From contig NZ_LT629945.1 in the NCBI RefSeq assembly GCF_900104675.1, positions 2,036,756 to 2,100,755 of the forward strand: a stretch of 64,000 nucleotides of DNA, read 5' to 3'. Source of the stretch: Angelakisella massiliensis (GTDB lineage: Bacteria > Bacillota > Clostridia > Oscillospirales > Ruminococcaceae). The position numbers were made by a program, and so were the translations under genes. Below, piece after piece: positions 58,329-64,000 of the stretch (position 1 is its first letter; every line of letters starts with the position of its first letter). The notes under the pieces are model-generated. The model did no database searches. It was not told the DNA's origin and worked only from the letters and a program-made list of their open reading frames with translations.

Positions 58329-58796
58329 GTGAAATGCCCATTTTGCGGTTATGCCGAAAGCAAGGTGATCGACACAAGGCCTGCTGACGAGGGGGAACGG
58401 ATTCGCCGTCGTCGGGAGTGTCTGAGCTGCGAAAAACGATTCACTACCTACGAGGTGGTGGAAACAACCCCGCTGATGGTTATCAAAAAGGATGGTTCCA
58501 GAGAGGTTTTTTCCCGCGACAAGCTGCTGCGGGGAATGATCAAATCCTGTGAAAAGCGTCCGGTAAGCCTGTCGGTACTGGAGGATGCGGTGGCGGATAT
58601 TCAGCTGACCCTTCAGAACCGGCTGGAACGGGAGGTTCCTTCCTCACAGATCGGGGAACTGTGCATGGAAAAGCTGAAGGGGATCGATCAGGTGGCCTAT
58701 GTTCGCTTTGCGTCGGTCTATCGTCAGTTCAAGGACATCAATTCTTTTTTGGCTGAGCTTAAAAATATTTTACAGCATGAAGAAAACGGGTCGTGA
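58329..58796 (+). CDS. nrdR: Transcriptional repressor NrdR
   Basis: NrdR represses ribonucleotide reductase genes in response to ATP/dATP. Start at GTG 58329 gives the canonical MKCPFCGY (155 aa); GAGAGGAG lies about ten bases upstream, and a TTG two codons earlier is too close to it. A zinc ribbon (CPFCGY and CLSCEKRF) is followed by an ATP-cone domain ([20 protein letters not shown] and [13 protein letters not shown]). Monocistronic with terminator. Confidence 0.96.
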   Translation: MKCPFCGYAESKVIDTRPADEGERIRRRRECLSCEKRFTTYEVVETTPLMVIKKDGSREVFSRDKLLRGMIKSCEKRPVSLSVLEDAVADIQLTLQNRLEREVPSSQIGELCMEKLKGIDQVAYVRFASVYRQFKDINSFLAELKNILQHEENGS

Positions 58797-58805
58797 AGGA
58801 GAGAG

Positions 58806-58829
58806 CCCCGGCGCAAGGCCGGGGTTTTT
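58806..58829 (+). terminator. Intrinsic terminator of nrdR
   Basis: Arms CCCCGGC (58806-58812) and GCCGGGG (58818-58824) with a five-base loop and TTTTT lie nine bases after the nrdR stop. Confidence 0.9.
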
Positions 58830-58974
58830 CTGTACCCCAGTCCAAATCCATTCTGTAAAAAATTTAAGAGAAATGGGAAAAGGATAGGAAAAATGCATAG
58901 TTTCGTCGCTGGAATACCCTGGAAACACAAAAAAGTTGTACAAAACTTGAGGGGGGAATTGTTACATTTGTGAA

Positions 58975-59003
58975 TAGTGAAAGGCAGACTGATATGGTAT
59001 AAT
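58975..59003 (+). promoter_or_regulatory. Extended -10 promoter of the V-ATPase operon
   Basis: TATAAT (58998-59003) is preceded by TGG, an extended -10, while the -35 (TAGTGA, 58975-58980) is weak. Transcription would begin near 59010, leaving a leader of about 195 nt. Confidence 0.65.
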
Positions 59004-59009
59004 TTGTAC

Positions 59010-59204
59010 TATGCAACGGCCAGATATTTGTAAACATCCCGGAAAAACTGTCGATGATAACAATGGGGACCGTTGCGTGGGGAGGCTGCCGCAGCTGGCC
59101 GGTGATACCGGTCCGGAGCTTATCCGGCGGCCCCCCGGGGAGGGGCGTTAATTTGTCCCTTTTTTGCGAATACTACTCTGAAAGTATAAGGTGGTGATGG
59201 AAGA
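59010..59204 (+). promoter_or_regulatory. Structured leader of the V-ATPase operon, candidate riboswitch/attenuator
   Basis: This GC-rich leader can fold into a branched structure. A closing stem joins GGCTG (59084-59088) with CGGCC (59128-59132). Inside are hairpins CCGGT/ACCGG (59099-59103 with 59107-59111) and CCGGA/TCCGG (59113-59117 with 59123-59127). Next, AGGGGCG (59141-59147) and TGTCCCT (59154-59160) form a terminator-like stem ending in six T (59160-59165). C6 at 59131-59136 could pair with G4 at 59142-59145 as an antiterminator. GGCTG can alternatively pair with CAGC at 59092-59095. This layout resembles a riboswitch with a transcriptional platform; I do not recognise its class. 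Confidence 0.5.
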
Positions 59205-59519
59205 ATGATTGAGGTGGTAACCAAGATCAGGCAAGCGGAGGAAGCCGCGGCGGAACAGAAGCGCCAGGCACAGGCTCAGGCGGCGCAGCTGGAAGCGGAG
59301 GCCCACAAAACGGGCAAGGCAATGATTGCCCAGGCAAAAGCGGAAGGCGAGCAGCAGGCGGCCCAATTGCTCCAGCAGGCCCGGGAATCGGCGGAAGCCC
59401 TGACGGCCCGGAGGCTGGCTGAGGCGGAAGCGCAGAGCAGTCAGCTGGCTGATTTGGCTTCTGCCAGAGTGGATCATGCGGCCGCACTTATTGTTGAGAG
59501 GATCGTGGAAACCAAATGA
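59205..59519 (+). CDS. ntpF: V-type ATPase stalk subunit (G/H, NtpF-like)
   Basis: The 104-residue protein is a single long coiled coil rich in Ala, Glu and Gln (IRQAEEAAAEQKRQAQAQAA ...), ending VDHAAALIVERIVE. It forms the peripheral stalk together with subunit E. AGGTGGTGATGGAAG precedes the ATG. It is the first gene of the operon and overlaps ntpI by four bases. The gene order F-I-K-E-C-G agrees with the Enterococcus hirae ntp operon. Confidence 0.88.
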   Translation: MIEVVTKIRQAEEAAAEQKRQAQAQAAQLEAEAHKTGKAMIAQAKAEGEQQAAQLLQQARESAEALTARRLAEAEAQSSQLADLASARVDHAAALIVERIVETK

Positions 59520-61456
59520 TTGAAAGAATGGAAAAACTTTTCCTCTATGGTCTTTCCGGCGATGCTCAGCAGGTTCTGGGAGAGCTGATGCGCTGCGGCT
59601 GCCTGCAGATCACCGATCCTGAGACGATGGATGGCTATGAGCAGCTGCAGGAGATGATGGAGCGCCCGGTGGTGGATCTCTACGGACTGGAACAAACCCA
59701 GGCCCGGCTGGCATCTGCCATCAATGTTCTTTCTCCTTATTTCGAGAAGCAGAAGCTGCTTCAGCAGAAGCCCAAGGTAGCCTTTGACCGCCTGGAGGAT
59801 CAGAAGGTGCTGGAGGAAGCGGAAGCGCTGTGTCAGCAGGTGGAGACCCTCCAGCGGGAGATGGGGGAGAAAAAAAGTCAGGTGGGCAAGATCCAGTTCC
59901 GCCAGTCCTCTTTGGAGCCGTGGAAAAAGCTGGATCTTCCCCTGGACCAGCTTTCCACCCGCAGTACCCAGGTTCAGCTGATGACGGTGCCGGTCCAGGT
60001 TCCGCAGCAGACGCTGGAACAGGCTGTGGAGGAGGCGGGACTGCCTGCCTATCTCAGCGTGATCAGTGAAGACGGTGAGCAGCGGTATCTGGCGGTTTTG
60101 TGCCACAAAACTGCCGCTGCTGAGACGGATGATCTTCTGCGGCAGAACGGCGCCATCCGGGTGTCTTTGGAAGACTGGAAGGGAACAGCGGGAGAGGCGT
60201 CACGGCGGTGCCGCACCCAGATCGATGAGCTGCAAAGGGAAATTGCTTTACAGGAAAAATCCCTCAAGGAGCTGGCAAAGCAGGGAGAAAAGTTAAAGCT
60301 GGCATATGACAGCGTCCAGGTTCGCATCCAGCGGACGCAGGTCCGTCAGGATACCCTGGAGACCGGAAAGACCTATCTGCTGGCGGCCTGGGTGCCGGTG
60401 CGGCGGAAGGAAGAGGTGGACAGAGTATTGTCCTCCTACCCCTGCTATTATGAGTATCACCAGCCGGCAGAGACCGATGATGTTCCCATTTTGCTCAAGA
60501 ACAACAAACTGGTGGAGCCTTTTGAGGCCGCCACTGAGATGTACTCTTTGCCGATTTACGGCAGCGTGGACCCGGACCCCTTTATGGCCCCCTTCTTCTT
60601 CCTGTTTTTCGGCATGATGCTTTCGGACGCCGGATACGGCATCATCCTGACAGTGGCAGGACTGCTGGGAGCCAAATGGACCGGCAGCAAGCTGATGAAG
60701 ATGCTGGGATATTGCGGTATCTCCACCATCTTCTGGGGCGCGGTGTACGGCAGCTGGTTCGGAGATTCCATTCCCGCTTTTGCCCAGACCTTCCTGGGAT
60801 TGGAGATCAGCGTTCCAACCCTGATCGATCCCCTGAAAGACCCCATCACCATCCTGGCGCTGTCCTTTATTTTTGGCGCGCTGCATCTGTTTGTGGGTAT
60901 GGGCCTGAAGGCGTATCTGATGGTCAAGCGTGGACATCCGTGGCAGGCGTTCTTTGATGTGGGACTGTGGTATTTCGTCCTCATCGGACTGCCTCTGCTG
61001 CTGCTGGGCGAGCCTTTCGCCACAGTGGGCAAGTGGATGGCTATTGGCGGTGCTGCGGGGCTGGTGCTCACTCAGGGCCGGGAGAAAAAGAATCCCATCA
61101 TGAAGCTGATTTCCGGCGTCATGAGCCTGTATGACATCACCGGCTATTTCTCCGATGTGCTGTCCTATTCCAGAATCATGGCACTGGGCCTTGCTACCGG
61201 CGTTATCGCCACCGTCATCAACACCATGGGCACCATTGCCGGAGGCGGAATAGTTGGTTTCATTCTGTTCCTGGCGGTATTTGTGCTGGGCCATGTGGTC
61301 AACCTGGGCATCAACGCCCTGGGTTCCTACGTACACACCTCCCGTCTCCAGTATGTGGAATTTTTCGGGAAGTTTTTTGAAGGCGGCGGCCATCCGTTCC
61401 GTCCGCTGCGAACTGATACAAAATATTATGTAGTCAACAAACAGGAGGCTGACTGA
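59516..61456 (+). CDS. ntpI: V-type ATPase subunit I (membrane stator, a-subunit-like)
   Basis: Subunit I forms the ion half-channels beside the rotor ring. The 646-residue protein has a cytoplasmic N-terminal half (~1-340) with coiled coils. A C-terminal membrane half with about seven helices follows, including DPFMAPFFFLFFGMMLSDAG and the conserved YSRIMALGLATGVIATVIN, where the essential Arg lies. Its length is normal for the family. ATGA overlap with ntpF; it ends three bases before ntpK. Confidence 0.95.
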   Translation: MIERMEKLFLYGLSGDAQQVLGELMRCGCLQITDPETMDGYEQLQEMMERPVVDLYGLEQTQARLASAINVLSPYFEKQKLLQQKPKVAFDRLEDQKVLEEAEALCQQVETLQREMGEKKSQVGKIQFRQSSLEPWKKLDLPLDQLSTRSTQVQLMTVPVQVPQQTLEQAVEEAGLPAYLSVISEDGEQRYLAVLCHKTAAAETDDLLRQNGAIRVSLEDWKGTAGEASRRCRTQIDELQREIALQEKSLKELAKQGEKLKLAYDSVQVRIQRTQVRQDTLETGKTYLLAAWVPVRRKEEVDRVLSSYPCYYEYHQPAETDDVPILLKNNKLVEPFEAATEMYSLPIYGSVDPDPFMAPFFFLFFGMMLSDAGYGIILTVAGLLGAKWTGSKLMKMLGYCGISTIFWGAVYGSWFGDSIPAFAQTFLGLEISVPTLIDPLKDPITILALSFIFGALHLFVGMGLKAYLMVKRGHPWQAFFDVGLWYFVLIGLPLLLLGEPFATVGKWMAIGGAAGLVLTQGREKKNPIMKLISGVMSLYDITGYFSDVLSYSRIMALGLATGVIATVINTMGTIAGGGIVGFILFLAVFVLGHVVNLGINALGSYVHTSRLQYVEFFGKFFEGGGHPFRPLRTDTKYYVVNKQEAD

Positions 61457-61458
61457 TT

Positions 61459-61953
61459 ATGGAAATCATCATGAACATGGGTACCTTCCTCGCTTACGCT
61501 GGCGTTGCCATCGCGGTAATCCTGTCCGGTATGGGCTCTTCCAAAGGTGTTGGATATGTGGGTGAAGCCATGAGCGGCGTCATCGCTGAAGATCCCGGCA
61601 AGTTCGCTCAGCTGCTGGTGCTCCAGGCTCTGCCTGCCACCCAGGGTATTTACGGCTTTATCACCGGCTTCCTGGTCATCATGAAAACCGGTATGCTGGA
61701 CGGCTCCATTGGTCAGCTGACCCTGGGCACCGGCGCTTACTTCTTCGCCGCCTGCCTGCCTGTGGCTTTTGTGGGTTATGTTTCCGGTAAGTGCCAGGGC
61801 CGTGTGGCCGCCGCTGGCGTCAGCATCGTTGCCAAGAGACCTGATCAGGTTTCCAAGGGTATGGTCGCCGCCGCCATGGTTGAGACCTACGCCATTCTGG
61901 CCCTGCTGGTTTCCATGCTGCTCATCTTCAATCTGCCTGTTGTGAGAATGTAA
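61459..61953 (+). CDS. ntpK: V-type ATPase proteolipid subunit K (rotor ring), Na+-type
   Basis: Subunit K builds the ion-binding rotor ring. The 164-residue protein has four membrane helices in two hairpins. The residues that bind Na+ in E. hirae NtpK appear conserved: LPATQGIYGF (Leu, Thr, Gln), a Gln in KCQGRVAAAG and the carboxylate Glu in MVETYAILAL. Only the second hairpin carries the Glu, as in NtpK. This predicts a Na+-translocating enzyme. Confidence 0.94.
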   Translation: MEIIMNMGTFLAYAGVAIAVILSGMGSSKGVGYVGEAMSGVIAEDPGKFAQLLVLQALPATQGIYGFITGFLVIMKTGMLDGSIGQLTLGTGAYFFAACLPVAFVGYVSGKCQGRVAAAGVSIVAKRPDQVSKGMVAAAMVETYAILALLVSMLLIFNLPVVRM

Positions 61954-61986
61954 TCACCAGACTGAAGTTTGAGAGGCGGTATAACC

Positions 61987-62652
61987 ATGAACGATATTAA
62001 TGCCATCCTCCGAAAGATCGACGAGGATGCCAAAGAATCCGCTGCTGCCATTCTCAAAGCCGGGGAGGAGAACCGGGACAAGATCCTGGCGGATTACCGT
62101 GCCCAGGCGGAGAAAGAGCGGCAGGCCATCCTGGACTCCGCCAAAGCTCAATGTGAGGCTATGGCTCTCCGGGCGGCTTCCCAGGCGGGTATCGAGGAGC
62201 GGAACAAAAAGCTTCAAACCCGGCGGGCGGCCATTGACGCGGCCTTTGCTGGGGCAATGAAGAAGCTGTGCGGTCTGTCCGATGAGCAAAAAGTCGCCTT
62301 GTTTACCCATCTGGCGGTAGAAAACATCACCGGCGACGCGGAGCTGATCCTCAATCCCGCTGACCGGGCTTCCATCGGCACCGCTTTGGTGGCGGCCATT
62401 GAAAAGAAGCTGGCTGCCCAGAGCGGACGGTCACCGTTGGCGGGCGCGGCTGTAGCCGTGGTGGAAAAAACGCTTGGTGTCCGGGGCGCGGGGCCCCATG
62501 TGACCCTGTCCAAGGAGACCGGTTCCTTTGCCGGAGGCTTTCGCCTGCGGGAGGGAAATGTAGAGACCAACTGCACCTTCGAGGTGCTGGTTTCAGGCGC
62601 GAAAGAGGAACTGGAGCCGGAGGTTTCCAGAATTCTGTTTGAAAATGCCTGA
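61987..62652 (+). CDS. ntpE: V-type ATPase subunit E (peripheral stalk)
   Basis: Subunit E pairs with the G/H subunit in the peripheral stalk. Start ATG 61987 gives 221 residues; a TTG six codons upstream is less likely. The N-terminal coiled coil (~1-75, INAILRKIDEDAKESAAAIL) leads to a globular C-terminal domain with TLSKETGSFAGGFRLREGNV, then a Cys-containing strand. The order after ntpK is canonical. Confidence 0.92.
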   Translation: MNDINAILRKIDEDAKESAAAILKAGEENRDKILADYRAQAEKERQAILDSAKAQCEAMALRAASQAGIEERNKKLQTRRAAIDAAFAGAMKKLCGLSDEQKVALFTHLAVENITGDAELILNPADRASIGTALVAAIEKKLAAQSGRSPLAGAAVAVVEKTLGVRGAGPHVTLSKETGSFAGGFRLREGNVETNCTFEVLVSGAKEELEPEVSRILFENA

Positions 62653-62688
62653 TCCCGGCAAAATTTTCAAAACGAAGGAGGTGCAGCC

Positions 62689-63687
62689 TTGAAACCCTAT
62701 CGTGATACAGACTATCTCCAGGCGACAGCCAGGGTGCGTGCCAAGGAAAACGGCATGGTCACCGGCCGGGACTTTGCCAAGATGGTGGACGCCAAGAACG
62801 CCGAGGAAGCCTTCAAGGTCCTCAGTGACGCAGCCATCTGCCAGGGATACTCCATGGGGGATTATGAGGCGGCCTTCCGCAATAATCTCAAGGAGACATA
62901 CGAACTGGTAGCGTCCATCGCCCCCGACCCGGAGGTAGTGGAGATCTTCCGTCTGAAATATGACGGGCATAACCTGAAAACCGCCGTCAAAGGCAAAAAG
63001 ACCGGCGGCGCAATTGAAAACCTGCTCAGCCCACTGGGAAATGTTCCCGCGGAGGAGCTGCTCCGGGAGCTGGCGGAAGGCCGATTCAACCGTGTGCCCC
63101 AGGCCATGGGCAAGGCGGCGCTGGAGGCGGCAGAGCTTCTGGCCCGTACAGGAGATCCCCAGGCGGTGGATATTCTGGTGGACCGGGCGATGCTGGAGAC
63201 CATGGCGAAAAAGGCCCATGATTTCGGCAATCCTTTTCTGACTTCCTTTGTGGAGGCTCAGGTGGATATCGCCAACATCCGTACAGTCATCCGTCTCAAA
63301 CGGATGGGCAAGGACGCTATGGCCCTCAAAAAGATTCTGGCGGAGGGGGGCAGCATTTCTGTCAGACGGCTGCTGGAGCTTTATCCCAGAGGCTATGACG
63401 AGCTGCTGGGCTATCTGTCCACCACCCCCTACGGCAAAACTTTGGAGCCCTGTTATGACGCCATCCGGGCGGAGCGCTCCCTGACCTTGTTTGAGAAGCT
63501 GTGCGACAACCACATGGTGGCGATGCTGGATCGGGCCCGTTTGATCCCCTTCGGCATTGAGCCTTTGGTAGCGTACCTGTACGCCAAGGAATGCGAGACC
63601 AAGGCGGCACGGATCGTGCTGGCCTCCAAGCTGGCGGGGGTACCGTCGGAGCAAATCACAGAAAGGCTGCGTGATGTCTATGCGTAG
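62689..63687 (+). CDS. ntpC: V-type ATPase subunit C (central, d-type)
   Basis: Subunit C (V0 d) connects the rotor ring to the central stalk. The 332-residue helical protein begins at TTG 62689 with AAGGAGGTG upstream, and has RDTDYLQATARVRAKENGMV and YDGHNLKTAVKGKKTG, typical of the family, and ends in SEQITERLRDVYA. It overlaps the next gene by 14 bp. Confidence 0.93.
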   Translation: MKPYRDTDYLQATARVRAKENGMVTGRDFAKMVDAKNAEEAFKVLSDAAICQGYSMGDYEAAFRNNLKETYELVASIAPDPEVVEIFRLKYDGHNLKTAVKGKKTGGAIENLLSPLGNVPAEELLRELAEGRFNRVPQAMGKAALEAAELLARTGDPQAVDILVDRAMLETMAKKAHDFGNPFLTSFVEAQVDIANIRTVIRLKRMGKDAMALKKILAEGGSISVRRLLELYPRGYDELLGYLSTTPYGKTLEPCYDAIRAERSLTLFEKLCDNHMVAMLDRARLIPFGIEPLVAYLYAKECETKAARIVLASKLAGVPSEQITERLRDVYA

Positions 63688-64000
63688 TAAGATCGCCGTC
63701 ATCGGGGAGAAGGAAAGCGTCCTGGGCTTCAAGGCGGTAGGCTTTGATGTCCATGAGGTGACCGATCCCCGGGAGGCGGAGGACATCATCGACCGCCTGT
63801 ATACTCAAAATTACGGCATCATCTTTATCACCGAGCAGACGCTGGCTCCCATTGCCTCAGTGCTCGACAAGTATAAGGACCGCGAGCTTCCCGCCATCAT
63901 CCCCATTCCCGGCCGTCAGGGTACCATGGGTCTGGGCATGAGCAATGTCAAAAAGAGCGTGGAGCGTGCGGTGGGTGCGGATATCCTGTTCAAGGACTGA
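63674..64000 (+). CDS. ntpG: V-type ATPase subunit F (central stalk, NtpG)
   Basis: Subunit F binds subunit D in the central stalk. The start at ATG 63674 (AAAGG upstream) or two codons later gives about 108 residues, with the stop TGA on the last bases of the window, so the gene is complete. The Rossmann-like fold is clear: KIAVIGEKESVLGFKAVGFD, then YGIIFITEQTLAPIASVLDK and PAIIPIPGRQGTMGLGM. The catalytic A and B subunits should follow outside the window. Confidence 0.93.
   Translation: MSMRSKIAVIGEKESVLGFKAVGFDVHEVTDPREAEDIIDRLYTQNYGIIFITEQTLAPIASVLDKYKDRELPAIIPIPGRQGTMGLGMSNVKKSVERAVGADILFKD

Noticed and set aside
1-64000. CRISPR arrays or insertion sequences
   Set aside because: No regularly spaced direct repeats of CRISPR type and no transposase gene were seen; the serine recombinase is the only mobility enzyme besides the relaxase.

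Overview
The window reads as a chromosomal segment of a motile, endospore-forming, moderately GC-rich Gram-positive bacterium of class Clostridia, most like the Oscillospiraceae/Ruminococcaceae. This rests on a SpoVT sporulation regulator, a clostridial-type flagellar/chemotaxis operon (flgB to cheV with motAB, flbD, FliY, cheC, cheD and sigD inside it), a V-type ATPase operon in ntpFIKECG order, SecDF, NrdR and AsnS. No species can be named from the sequence alone.

Layout. (1) 1-4950: right end of an integrative mobilizable element: the tail of a RepA/DnaB-like ATPase, a small hypothetical protein, MobC (apparent ATC start), a relaxase overlapped by a second reading frame, a small protein, and a large serine recombinase ending about 120 bp before spoVT. 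(2) 5034-5573: spoVT. (3) 5759-10466, minus strand: cheA-cheW-cheR-cheB behind a sigma-28-like promoter. (4) 10629-12995, plus strand: a FliK-like protein, a stand-alone FlhB C-terminal-domain protein and a PilZ (c-di-GMP) protein. (5) 12996-14089: a 1.1-kb non-coding region with two matched palindromes and a tandem 10-bp repeat. (6) 14090-39873: a single ~26-kb fla/che operon, from flgB through the basal body, hook, motor, switch and export genes to sigD, flgF/flgG, cheC, cheD, cheV and an EAL-like/HDOD protein. (7) 40083-41665, minus strand: a ParA-like ATPase coupled to a ComFB-domain protein, divergent from (8) fliD-fliS-fliT-like (41899-45269). (9) 45458-48834: orphan FtsE-like ATPase, FtsA/PilM-like protein and lipoprotein. 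(10) Housekeeping: asnS, tRNA-Ser(GGA), ECF sigma/anti-sigma pair, aspartate aminotransferase, secDF, a sugar-phosphate isomerase-like protein and nrdR. (11) 59010-64000: V-ATPase operon behind a structured leader that resembles a riboswitch or attenuator.

How it fits together. Nearly the whole flagellar export, rod, hook, motor and switch inventory is here with its chemotaxis signalling (CheA/W/V kinase complex, CheY, CheB/R and CheC/CheD adaptation, FliY phosphatase). Flagellin, flgK/flgL, flgM, fliW/csrA and chemoreceptors are absent from the window, as are flhF and flhG, which often sit between flhA and sigD. Cyclic-di-nucleotide proteins border the locus: PilZ before it, a degenerate EAL-HDOD protein ending it and a ComFB-domain protein after it.

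The observations most worth following are: the ParA-ComFB two-gene module inside a flagellar locus; FliY with three tandem CheY-P-docking-like motifs in its linker; the branched leader RNA plus terminator before a V-ATPase whose rotor ring has Na+-type residues; the paired palindromes before flgB; and the ~470-nt dual-frame overlap in the relaxase gene.
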